A stretch of DNA of 64,000 nt from Microcystis panniformis FACHB-1757. Its GTDB lineage: Bacteria > Cyanobacteriota > Cyanobacteriia > Cyanobacteriales > Microcystaceae. The stretch covers positions 1,488,001 through 1,552,000 of the forward strand of contig NZ_CP011339.1 in the NCBI RefSeq assembly GCF_001264245.1. Direction: 5' to 3'. The first letter of the stretch is position 1. Each line of letters begins with the position of its first letter. The position numbers and the translations under genes were made by a program. Below the pieces are notes generated by a model. It was not told where the DNA came from, did not search any database, and saw only the letters and a program-made list of their open reading frames with translations. Positions 42,819 to 51,239 of the stretch are shown in pieces.

Positions 42819-43583
42819 ATGGCTGGTCATAGTAAATGGGCAAATATTAAACGACAAAAAGCCCGGGTTGATGCCAAAAAAGGGCAAACTTTCACCCAGT
42901 TATCCCGGGCCATTATCGTGGCTACCCGTAACGGTGTTCCCGATCCGGCGGGCAATTTTCAGCTACGCACGGCGATCGAAAAAGCCAAGGCGGCCGGTAT
43001 TCCCAATGACAATATCGAAAGAGCGATCGCTAAAGGGGCGGGAACTTGGGAAAATGACTCAGCTTTTGAGGAAATTCGCTACGAGGGTTATGGTCCCGGG
43101 GGTGTGGCGATCCTGATCGAAGCACTGACCGATAATCGCAATCGCACGGCTGCGGATCTGCGGGCGGCTTTTAGCAAAAATGGCGGTAATTTAGGTGAAA
43201 CGGGCTGTGTGGGCTGGATGTTTGACCATAAGGGGGTAATTCGCCTTGAGGGAACTATTGATGAGGATAAGCTTTTAGAAGCTTCCCTAGAGGGCCAGGC
43301 CCAATCCTACGAGTTTTTTGACAGTGAGGAGGAAGGTCAAGGAGCAGAAGTTTTTACTGAGGTGTCTAACCTGGAGAGATTGAATAAGGTTCTGCAAGCA
43401 GCGGGATTTAAGGTCAAAGAAGCAGAATTACGCTGGATTCCCACTAATACCCTAGAAGTAAGCGATCGAGAGCAGGCCCGTTTTTTATTGAAGTTAATCG
43501 ACACCCTAGAATCCCTCGATGATGTGCAATCGGTAACGGCTAATTTTGATTTAGTCGAGGAATTGATGTTAGGGGATCTGTGA
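42819..43583 (+). CDS. YebC/PmpR-family regulator or translation factor
   Basis: 254 residues with the signature MAGHSKWANIKRQKARVDAK, GVPNDN-type core (AAGIPNDNIERAIAKGAG) and GYGPGGVAILIEALTDN. Full length for the family, three-domain fold. YebC-type proteins have been described as transcription regulators and, more recently, as factors that relieve ribosome stalling at proline stretches. It is transcribed alone; the next gene is convergent. Confidence 0.94.
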   Translation: MAGHSKWANIKRQKARVDAKKGQTFTQLSRAIIVATRNGVPDPAGNFQLRTAIEKAKAAGIPNDNIERAIAKGAGTWENDSAFEEIRYEGYGPGGVAILIEALTDNRNRTAADLRAAFSKNGGNLGETGCVGWMFDHKGVIRLEGTIDEDKLLEASLEGQAQSYEFFDSEEEGQGAEVFTEVSNLERLNKVLQAAGFKVKEAELRWIPTNTLEVSDREQARFLLKLIDTLESLDDVQSVTANFDLVEELMLGDL

Positions 43584-43621
43584 TCCTAAATTCCCAGACC
43601 GCTCACTGATTCTGGGCCCAA

Positions 43622-44233
43622 TCAAGAAATAATCTGTCCCCACAATCCCGTAAAAATTCGGGTTCCGTCTTTGAGAATATGAATTTCTACTTGATCCGAT
43701 GCCCAATTAATCTGATCTTGCAGAGCGGGATTGAGGAGATGAATCCGTTGATTGCTAGAAGAAACGGGAGAATCGGGAGAATGAATAGCCAGGGATTCCA
43801 CATAGGCCCCATCTACCAAAATATCTAACTGGGCCAATAATTCTTGAGAGTGGGGCGGTGCTTCGGTTGAGCGCAATTGTTCGATCGTAAATCCCGTGAA
43901 GGACATCACATTTAAGCCTTTTTCCTTAACATATTTAGCCAATTCTGTCAAGGCTTTTGCTTGCCAAAAAGGTTCACCCCCGGAGAAAGTTAGGCCGCTA
44001 TTGCGGGGATTAGCCAAAATTTTGGCAGCTAGAGACTCAACAGTAATTAATTGATTGATCTCGAAGGACCAGGAAGCTTGATTAAAACAACCTCGACACT
44101 CGCGAGAACAACCCTGTACCCAGACCACGGCCCGACAACCGGGACCGTTAACGGCGGATTCATCCACATAGCCCATGATATTGAGATGATGGGCGGGAAT
44201 TTGTGCTAATTGGGCAGCAATAGTCAGACTCAT
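43622..44233 (-). CDS. Radical-SAM activating enzyme (NrdG-like)
   Basis: 203 residues. VQGCSRECRGCFNQASW (about 39-55) carries the C-x3-C-x2-C motif that binds the 4Fe-4S cluster; GLTFSGGEPFWQ (about 79-90) is the GGE SAM-binding motif. This is the compact form typical of anaerobic ribonucleotide reductase activases, but no nrdD is nearby and cyanobacterial homologues may act on other partners. It is separated by about 80 bp from rtcB upstream on the same strand. Confidence 0.8.
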   Translation of the reverse strand: MSLTIAAQLAQIPAHHLNIMGYVDESAVNGPGCRAVVWVQGCSRECRGCFNQASWSFEINQLITVESLAAKILANPRNSGLTFSGGEPFWQAKALTELAKYVKEKGLNVMSFTGFTIEQLRSTEAPPHSQELLAQLDILVDGAYVESLAIHSPDSPVSSSNQRIHLLNPALQDQINWASDQVEIHILKDGTRIFTGLWGQIIS

Positions 44234-44313
44234 CGCTTATAATCCTCGATCGATTCCTATCTTTTTCATGCTAGAGAAAAACGGCAAAAATCGATCGCTG
44301 TTGCAATGATTTG

Positions 44314-45495
44314 TTAACCTTTGACACACATCACCTGCTTGAGAGTGGCGACAATTTCCACTAGATCCGCCTGTTGATTCATCACCTGTTGGATCGGTTT
44401 ATAGGCCCCCGGAATCTCATCAATAACGCCCTCATCTTTGCGGCATTCAACCCCTTGGGTTTGGGCGATTAAATCATCAAGAGTAAAGGTTTTTTTAGCC
44501 AGATTTCTCGACATCAAGCGCCCGGCCCCGTGGGAACAGGAGCAGAAGCTATTATGTTCTCCTTTGCCTTTAACAATATAAGATTGCGCTCCCATGGAGC
44601 CTGGGATAATACCATAATCGGTTTCTCTAGCGCGGACGGCTCCTTTGCGGGTGACATAAACCTCCTCCCCAAAATGAATTTCTTGTTCGGCGTAATTGTG
44701 ATGACAATTAACTACTAAGAGGGGTTTAGTTGGTTTGCCTCCCGCTAGATGTTTTTCAACAATGCGCTTAAATCTAGCCATCATAATTTCTCGATTATAA
44801 CGAGCATATTCCTGGGCCCATTGTAGGTCATGCCAGTAGGCAGTAAATTCTTCTGTACCGGCAACAAAGTAGGCCAGATCGAGGTCAGGTAATTTACATT
44901 CTGCTAGTTTGGCTAACTCTTTGGCGGTATTAATATGACATTGGGCTAGTTGATTACCAATACCCCTAGAACCGGAATGCAGCATTAACCAAACTTGATT
45001 GTCTGTATCTAAACAAATTTCGATAAAGTGATTACCACCTCCCAGGGAACCCATTTGTTTAAGGGCTTTTTTCTCTAGGTTTTGTACGCCTCGATGAATC
45101 TGTTTAAATTCCGCCCATTTTGGCCATTTAGTTACTTCCCGATCCACTTCTTTATTTTCCGCAAAACCGACGGGAATATTCGCCTCCACATCGAGGCGAA
45201 TTTTTTTAAGTTTTCCCTGCAATTGTTCACCGGTGAAAGGCATTTTTAGGGCAGCCATGCCGCAACCGATATCGACTCCGACGGCGGCAGGAATTACGGC
45301 ATCTTTGGTGGCAATCACCGAACCGACTAAAGCACCTTTACCCAAGTGAACATCGGGCATTAAAGAAATGTGTTTATAAACAAAAGGTAGGGAAGCAACA
45401 TTTTTGGCCATTTGGGTTTCTTGGGGTCCTAATTCATGCCCCGCCCAAGATAAAATCGGTGTCGGTGTGGAAATATCCAGAGTTTCGTAAGCCAT
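44314..45495 (-). CDS. rtcB: RNA-splicing ligase RtcB
   Basis: 393 residues. VGVDIGCGMAALKM holds the metal-binding Cys (about 77), SLGGGNHFIEI and HSGSRGIGN the metal-binding His residues, and CSHGAGRLMSR the guanylylated His (near 327). RtcB joins RNA 2',3'-cyclic-phosphate ends to 5'-OH ends with GTP and Mn, used in RNA repair. No RtcA or archease gene is in view. Length is typical of the bacterial form. Confidence 0.93.
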   Translation of the reverse strand: MAYETLDISTPTPILSWAGHELGPQETQMAKNVASLPFVYKHISLMPDVHLGKGALVGSVIATKDAVIPAAVGVDIGCGMAALKMPFTGEQLQGKLKKIRLDVEANIPVGFAENKEVDREVTKWPKWAEFKQIHRGVQNLEKKALKQMGSLGGGNHFIEICLDTDNQVWLMLHSGSRGIGNQLAQCHINTAKELAKLAECKLPDLDLAYFVAGTEEFTAYWHDLQWAQEYARYNREIMMARFKRIVEKHLAGGKPTKPLLVVNCHHNYAEQEIHFGEEVYVTRKGAVRARETDYGIIPGSMGAQSYIVKGKGEHNSFCSCSHGAGRLMSRNLAKKTFTLDDLIAQTQGVECRKDEGVIDEIPGAYKPIQQVMNQQADLVEIVATLKQVMCVKG

Positions 45496-45648
45496 AGTTT
45501 TTAGGAAATAATCAGGTCAAAAGCCGATGTAACCAAGACAATAAGGCAATTTAGATTCTGCGATGAATTAGATAAATTGTTATCAGTGATCGTGTTTTAA
45601 CACAGAGGATAAGCTGTTGACTATCTAAATTACTCGTTCAGACTGCAC

Positions 45649-45711
45649 CAGAGTTCTGAGCATTTGTACTAAAATTGTCAAGACGCAGTTTAAATGCAGT
45701 ACAGCTTATTA
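45649..45711. repeat. Repeat B copy, inverted
   Basis: Reverse complement reads TAATAAGCTGTACTGCATTT, then TTTTAGTACAAATGCTCAGA, matching 42635-42693. The rest of the 45496-45862 gap is AT-rich and shows no gene; a promoter for the next gene is presumably here. Confidence 0.65.
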
Positions 45712-45862
45712 CCTATATTACATTATATACTACATTCGTGTTATCAACAAGTTCCCAGAAAGAGCAGGCATTGGGGAGCTTTTTTGCTGTGATCGGTAAA
45801 CAGTAAGCTGTTCAGCATCTAAATAGCGTATAACAGAAACAGTAACTTAGTCAAAAAATTCA

Positions 45863-46837
45863 ATGATGAGCAATCTTACTGATTTACTCGCACTTCCATT
45901 TGGCAAACCTTTAGCTGAGATCGATGCCACAATCCTTGAGAGTTTTGGGGATAATTGTTACAAAATAAATGATCAGATTTATTTATTAACAATGAGTATT
46001 GACAATATTCCTGTATATAGAGGTCTTGCTTGGGTAGTTTCTGAGCGGGCAGCCGCCTGGATTTTTACAGGTCGTTGGTCTGATGATGAAATCAAACTGC
46101 CGCCACCAGATATTCTTTTACCAATGTTTACTATAAAAGATTATCAAAGTGTTTGTGAATTTGGCCAGCAAGTAGATGCGAAAAACTTTGTTAATGATCT
46201 TCCAGGGCCGCGAAGAGTAAAATTTAGCAACTACACTTACTATTATCGCATGGTAGAACCCCGTCAATCGGATGATCCTATTGGTATCGAGATCGATCGC
46301 CGACCAGAACAGTATAGGTATTGGGGAAATTCTCTAGTCATTATTAATAGTTGGCAAAGAACGATAACTAAAACCTTTCTTGACTTTCAACAATGTTCTC
46401 TTAACAATTTAAGAGGAGGGGGAGTCAATACTGGTAGTCATCTTATTCAGTTGAGAAGTTTTGGAAAGCCTGATAATTATCGGGAATCTATTTTATCTGT
46501 TTTTAATCCACCTACTCTATGCTATTTTGATTTGGGCTTAGAATTTGTGCCTTCTGTAGATATGCGTTTGGCCTACATCTACATCTATTTACAACCTAAC
46601 TGTAGCAGTTTATTTTCCGAGGAAACCCGTTCTTCTACCTTTAGGGTTTTTTCTGGTGATCTTCTTTACGGAAATAGATTAATTAGTGCCTCTGAATTAG
46701 AGGATTTTCCTGGGTTAATTAACAGTTTTCAAGATAGCAGATTTAAACGATATGACACCGATACTTATATTCAAGAAATAAATGGAATACGCACAGGAAC
46801 AATTGTTTTTACTCATGATTACATAATCTTATATTAA
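45863..46837 (+). CDS. Uncharacterised 324-residue protein
   Basis: Starts MMSNLTDLLALPFGKPLAEI (the second Met is equally possible). No signal peptide or membrane helix. The sequence is rich in aromatic residues and beta-strand patterns (YTYYYRMVEPRQ, SLVIINSWQRTI, MRLAYIYIYLQPN), which suggests a globular beta protein. I recognise no family or catalytic motif. Its stop codon TAA at 46835-46837 abuts the TA target of MITE D copy 2, so the MITE, intron and IS630 cluster has settled directly behind it. Confidence 0.75.
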   Translation: MMSNLTDLLALPFGKPLAEIDATILESFGDNCYKINDQIYLLTMSIDNIPVYRGLAWVVSERAAAWIFTGRWSDDEIKLPPPDILLPMFTIKDYQSVCEFGQQVDAKNFVNDLPGPRRVKFSNYTYYYRMVEPRQSDDPIGIEIDRRPEQYRYWGNSLVIINSWQRTITKTFLDFQQCSLNNLRGGGVNTGSHLIQLRSFGKPDNYRESILSVFNPPTLCYFDLGLEFVPSVDMRLAYIYIYLQPNCSSLFSEETRSSTFRVFSGDLLYGNRLISASELEDFPGLINSFQDSRFKRYDTDTYIQEINGIRTGTIVFTHDYIILY

Positions 46838-46845
46838 TAAGTAGG

Positions 46846-49449
46846 GTGCGAAACGTTTAGGCATGAAATAGGGCTGAAATGCCTGAAATAACCGCCTAGT
46901 AAGGTCTTCAGTCCCCCGACTGAATCTAAGAGGTCAACACAGACCAACCTTATAACTGTTTATATGTCCCGACGTTTAGTATCATCCGATACCAAACTAG
47001 GCAAGGGAACTCAAGGTCAATACACTTGTAATAAATCTTTACAAGGTGAGAGTAACGGCGATAGCCACCCCCAGATTCAGAAATCACAATTCTGGGACTG
47101 AAGCGGGGAACGGAAGGCTCCGAGGTGTTACCTAACACCAGAATCGAGACCACTGCCAACCATCCATGATTAGGCGTGAGCCGAATGTCTGACCTGAACC
47201 ATCGTAATTAATAAGCAGTGAAATAGGTTGACACACTGCGTTCAAAAGAATAAGGGGAATAGTGAGGAAATCTTACTCTCACTCACACAGACCTTTAAAA
47301 GTACCCCGGTGGATAGGACAAATCTAAAGATGGAATGCCCATATAAACGGAACGTGATAAACCCTTTTAGGCTCTGAGTATCGGTCGAAATACTCAGTAG
47401 TAATAAGTGTAAGCGCAAGCCTTCAAGGGTGTGAGATGTAACCAAAAGCCAACGCTTGACGGTAACAGTCAAGATATGCTAACAGGTTACGGTTTGATTG
47501 TAAGGATAGAGTCTAGTAGGAGTCTATATGACGAAATCGAGAGAAGGTAAAGGGTTCGGGAAACCGAAAACCACTAAGACTACGAATGTATGGAAAACTA
47601 TCAACTGGGGTAAAATCCAAAGATATGTTTTCAAGCTCCAAAAGAGGATATACCAAGCGGCTAAATCGGGACAGGGTGCAAAGGTTAGAAAGTTGCAACG
47701 TCTATTAGTGAAATCATACTACGCTCGTCTATTAGCAGTACGCAAAGTAACCCAAGACAATCAAGGAAAGAAAACAGCAGGAGTCGATGGAATGATAGCA
47801 GTATCCCCAGAACAAAGGCTAAATCTAACCGAAGAAATCAAAGGAACACTGAAAGCAAAACCGTTAAGAAGGGTATGGATTCCTAAACCCGGCAGGGATG
47901 AAAAACGTCCATTAGGAATACCAACTATCAAAGACAGAGCTAGACAAGCGTTGATTAAATCGGCTCTTGAACCAGAATGGGAGTCAAGAATGGAAGGAAC
48001 CAGCTATGGTTTCCGACCGGGAAGGTCAGCCCAGGACGCAATATCAAGGATATTCTCAACCATCAATAAAGGTAATTACTTTGTATTAGATGCTGATATT
48101 GCCAAATGTTTTGACCGAATTAATCACGACCTTTTACTGTCCAAAATTCATTGTCCAAGTTCCTTGAAAAGAGATATTAAACAATGGCTTAAAGCAGGAG
48201 TATTGGACAACGGCGTATTTGAAGAAACAGAAACAGGGACACCTCAAGGAGGGGTAATAAGTCCACTACTTGCCAACATCGCACTGGATGGAATGGCAAG
48301 ATTGATTGAAACACTATTCCCCAAAAAGAGTGATAAAAGAAATCAAGCTGTTTTAATAAGATACGCCGATGATTTTGTAGTAATTTCCCCATCACTCAAA
48401 ATCATTGAACAGTGCCAAACTGCTATTTCTGAATGGTTAAAGCCGATAGGATTAGAACTCAAACCAGAAAAAACCAGAGTGTGTCATACACTTAACCCCA
48501 TTGAATACAATGGGAAAACGGAGGAACCCGGCTTTGATTTTCTAGGATTCAATATTAGGCAATACCCAGCAGGAAAATATAAAGCAGGGAAAATAAATAA
48601 AGGAATACCCAAAACATTTCTAACACATATTAAACCTAGCCAAAAAGCAGTTAAAGCCCACACAGAAGCGATTAAAGGTGTAATCAAAAAACACAAGACA
48701 GCACCTCAATCAGCCTTGATTAGTCACTTAAACCCAATTATTAGAGGTTGGGCTAACTACTACTCAGGAGTAGTATCCACAGATACCTTCAATAAACTAG
48801 ACTACACAATCTGGTCAATGTTAAGGGCATGGACAGAATCAAGATGCGGTAAAGCGGACTACGAAAAGCTGAGAAACTACTTTAAACCGGGTACAGTTAA
48901 ACTTAGCAATGGGAAAGAAAGACAAGAATCTTGGCTATTTCAAACCAAAGACGGTCTCTATCTATGGAAACATAATTGGACACCAATTGTCAGACATACC
49001 CTAGTACGCCCCGACGCATCACCATTCGACGGAAATTGGACTTACTGGGCGACCAGACGAGGACAAGCAATCGACACACCGACAAGAGTAGCCAAACTAC
49101 TTAAGAAGCAACAAGGCAAGTGTAGCCGATGTGGGCAGTATTTTACCCCATCGGATTTAATTGAAGTTGACCACATTCATCCTCTCAGCCTAGGCGGAAA
49201 GGATGAATATAAAAACCTTCAATTACTACACCGCCACTGTCACGATGATAAATCGGCAACCGATGGAAGCCTAAATCCATCTGGTTTGACAAAATCAGAA
49301 GTCAAACTAGATAATACAAGGTTAACCAAAGGAAGTCAAGCTGTATCCTTAACAAGGGAACAGTCAAACTAGGAGCCGTGTGAGGTGAAAGTCTCATGCA
49401 CGGTTCTGAATGGGAGGGGAGGTCGGTGACGACCTTCTCGACCCCTAAT
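46846..49449 (+). ncRNA. Group II intron
   Basis: 2604 nt. The 5' end GTGCG fits the group II GUGYG consensus. Domain V is 49373-49407 (GAGCCGTGTGAGGTGAAAGT onward, ending CACGGTTCT), followed by domain VI and the 3' end CTAAT (AY). The intron-encoded protein occupies domain IV (47528-49372). Exon boundaries are fixed by the uninterrupted MITE D sequence at 30749. The ribozyme looks complete, so self-splicing and retrohoming may still work. Confidence 0.92.
47528..49372 (+). CDS. ltrA: Group II intron reverse transcriptase/maturase with HNH endonuclease
   Basis: 614 residues. The reverse transcriptase has RPLGIPTIKDRARQ, YGFRPGRSAQDAI, DADIAKCFDRINH, GTPQGGVISPLLANI and the catalytic YADD (near residue 279). 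The maturase X region includes NPIIRGWANYYSGV. The C-terminal endonuclease (about 535-585) has CSRCG, EVDHIHPLSLGGKDEYKNLQ and HRHCHD, an HNH with zinc Cys pairs. All domains are present and uninterrupted. The protein binds its intron RNA, aids splicing and drives insertion into DNA. Confidence 0.95.
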   Translation: MTKSREGKGFGKPKTTKTTNVWKTINWGKIQRYVFKLQKRIYQAAKSGQGAKVRKLQRLLVKSYYARLLAVRKVTQDNQGKKTAGVDGMIAVSPEQRLNLTEEIKGTLKAKPLRRVWIPKPGRDEKRPLGIPTIKDRARQALIKSALEPEWESRMEGTSYGFRPGRSAQDAISRIFSTINKGNYFVLDADIAKCFDRINHDLLLSKIHCPSSLKRDIKQWLKAGVLDNGVFEETETGTPQGGVISPLLANIALDGMARLIETLFPKKSDKRNQAVLIRYADDFVVISPSLKIIEQCQTAISEWLKPIGLELKPEKTRVCHTLNPIEYNGKTEEPGFDFLGFNIRQYPAGKYKAGKINKGIPKTFLTHIKPSQKAVKAHTEAIKGVIKKHKTAPQSALISHLNPIIRGWANYYSGVVSTDTFNKLDYTIWSMLRAWTESRCGKADYEKLRNYFKPGTVKLSNGKERQESWLFQTKDGLYLWKHNWTPIVRHTLVRPDASPFDGNWTYWATRRGQAIDTPTRVAKLLKKQQGKCSRCGQYFTPSDLIEVDHIHPLSLGGKDEYKNLQLLHRHCHDDKSATDGSLNPSGLTKSEVKLDNTRLTKGSQAVSLTREQSN

Positions 49450-49563
49450 TGGGTGGAATTAAATATAAGATGAACGTAGGTTGGGTTGAAGCATGAAACC
49501 CAACGCCCGCTCATGTTAGGCTACCGCTAACCCATCCTACAAATAATTGTGCCTCCCTACTTA

Positions 49564-50701
49564 TACTTTGCACGGCTACAACTTGCATTTTTTACTCAAG
49601 GACAATAATATAGTTTAAGAGTCATAATTAGAAGCAAAGCACTCATTAAAAACATGATTAACCTAGAATTCACGGAAGAAGAAAAGAACTCACTGTATTA
49701 TGAAAGATTTCATCATCCCCATCCCCGGGTTCAACTGAAGATGGAAGTTCTCTGGTTAAAAAGCCAAAAGATACCGCACCAAAAAATTTGTCAGTTAGCA
49801 GGAATCTCGCCAAATACCTTATTAACCTATCTTCGAGATGAGCAAGAGGGCGGAATAGAAAAATTAAAAGAAATCAACTTCTATCGCCCTAAAAGTGAAT
49901 TAGAGTCTCAAAAAGAAACCCTCAAAAAATACTTCGAGAAAAATCCACCAGCCACAATAAATGAAGCTGTATATAGGATAGAAGAATTGACGGGAATAAA
50001 ACGAAGTCCTACCCAAGTGAGAAAATTTTTAAAATCAATGGGAATGAAATGTTTAAAAGTAGGTTCTCTTCCTTCTAAAGCTGACCCAGATGAACAAGAG
50101 GACTACAAAGAAAAAAAGCTAGAACCCAGACTAAATGAGGCTAAAGAAGGAAAAAGGGCTGTTTTTTTTGTTGATGCCGCTCACTTCGTCATGGGAGCAT
50201 TTCTCGGTTTTGTTTGGTGTTTTGAGAGACTTTTTGTTAAGTCACCGAGCGGGCGTAAACGCTTCAATGTTTTAGGAGCATTAAATGCAATAACTCATGA
50301 AGTTATTCTGGTTACGAATGACACTTATATTACGGCAACTCAAGTCTGTGAACTCCGGTCAAAAATAGCTGCTTTAGGACTAATGATTCCCATCACTCTA
50401 GTCTTAGATAATGCCCGCTATCAAAAATGTAAAATTGTTGAAGAATTAGCTTTTTCTTTGTCAATAGAACTGCTCTATCTGCCGTCTTATTCACCTAATC
50501 TAAATTTAATTGAAAGGCTGTGGAAATTGGTCAAAAAGAAATGTTTATATGGTAAATATTATGAAAACTTTTCTGACTTTTCTTCAGCCATTTATGAATG
50601 TTTGAATGATGCCCATTTGAAACATAAAAAAGAACTGGATTCCTTGCTGACTCTACGATTTCAGAAGTTTAATAAATCTCAGATTATGAACGTCTAAAGT
50701 A
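49564..50701 (+). mobile_element. IS630-family insertion sequence
   Basis: 1138 bp between TA dinucleotides (49562-49563 and 50702-50703). The ends read TACTTTGCACGGC and, inverted, TACTTTAGACGTTC, a short imperfect terminal repeat. The TA duplication is the hallmark of the IS630/Tc1 group. It abuts MITE D copy 2: the two share the TA at 49562. The transposase is intact. Confidence 0.82.
49654..50697 (+). CDS. IS630-family transposase
   Basis: 347 residues. An N-terminal helix-turn-helix (KICQLAGISPNTLLTYLRDE, about 44-63) and a second winged-helix region (TINEAVYRIEELTGIKRSPT) bind the ends. The DDE catalytic triad is visible as AVFFVDAAHF (Asp, near 174), TLVLDNARYQK (Asp, near 251) and SPNLNLIERLWKLVKKK (Glu, near 289). 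Full length and free of stops, so it is potentially active and could mobilise the TA-flanked MITEs of this window, though its ends are not identical to theirs. Confidence 0.93.
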   Translation: MINLEFTEEEKNSLYYERFHHPHPRVQLKMEVLWLKSQKIPHQKICQLAGISPNTLLTYLRDEQEGGIEKLKEINFYRPKSELESQKETLKKYFEKNPPATINEAVYRIEELTGIKRSPTQVRKFLKSMGMKCLKVGSLPSKADPDEQEDYKEKKLEPRLNEAKEGKRAVFFVDAAHFVMGAFLGFVWCFERLFVKSPSGRKRFNVLGALNAITHEVILVTNDTYITATQVCELRSKIAALGLMIPITLVLDNARYQKCKIVEELAFSLSIELLYLPSYSPNLNLIERLWKLVKKKCLYGKYYENFSDFSSAIYECLNDAHLKHKKELDSLLTLRFQKFNKSQIMNV

Positions 50702-50735
50702 TAGCACGATCTTTCAGTTATTAATAAAGTAAAGT

Positions 50736-50868
50736 GGCTCTTCTGGTTTCTGTGTGGAAACGAGGTCTATACTGATACTTTCTTCCGCAAAATAGCCCTA
50801 AAAGTCTTGCCCGATAAGCATTTCACGATTCCATAAGCAAAAATTATCACACAAAGTCGAGAAGAGCC
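50736..50868. mobile_element. Small ISL3-type MITE, second family
   Basis: 133 bp, GGCTCTTCTGGTTTCTGTGT to CACACAAAGTCGAGAAGAGC-C. Terminal GGCTCTTC matches the ISL3 element and MITE L, but the interior differs. A direct repeat GTAAAGT(G) flanks it (50729-50735 and 50869-50875), about the 8 bp expected for ISL3. Confidence 0.78.
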
Positions 50869-50962
50869 GTAAAGTGCGGTAAATTTCTGAACTATGGTAA
50901 TGATCTTGATGTCTGAGATTCATATTTTCTACTTAAAAGAGAGGAAGTGAGGGATTTCCACC

Positions 50963-51002
50963 ACCACTCCAGGGAAACCAAGGAGAGCGAGCATGGAGTG
51001 GT
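50963..51002 (+). promoter_or_regulatory. Hairpin in the dnaK upstream region
   Basis: ACCACTCCA (50963-50971) pairs with TGGAGTGGT (50994-51002) around a 22-base loop. It lies about 240 bp before dnaK and could be part of a leader or the end of an upstream transcript. No CIRCE element (TTAGCACTC) is seen before dnaK. Confidence 0.35.
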
Positions 51003-51239
51003 AAGAACTAAGAGTTTGTCTCACTTCTGACTCCTTTCCTTCACCACTAACTCTTTGATCCCGAACTGACATTAGCAATACTACCAAAAAGGTTCGGATA
51101 CCTACACTATCAAGAAAGCGGGGTTATTTTGCACTATAGAGATAACAAAGGAACTGATAGGGGTGGGTATCGCCTAAAAACCGAGTACAGTTCCGATTCT
51201 AGAAGTCACTATAAGTTGTATCGGAGCAGCACAAAGATT

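Larger units (their letters stand above)
46840..49561. mobile_element. MITE D copy 2, split by a group II intron
   Basis: The first 6 bases of the MITE (AGTAGG, 46840-46845) precede the intron and the remaining 112 (from TGGGTGGAATTAAATATAAG, 49450-49561) follow it. Joined, they equal the 118 bp copy at 30749-30866 apart from a few substitutions. TA flanks lie at 46838-46839 and 49562-49563. Confidence 0.88.

Noticed and set aside
49452..49563. MITE D right part as the left end of the IS630 element
   Set aside because: The same 118 bp unit occurs alone with TA flanks at 30749, so it is an independent element that merely abuts the IS.
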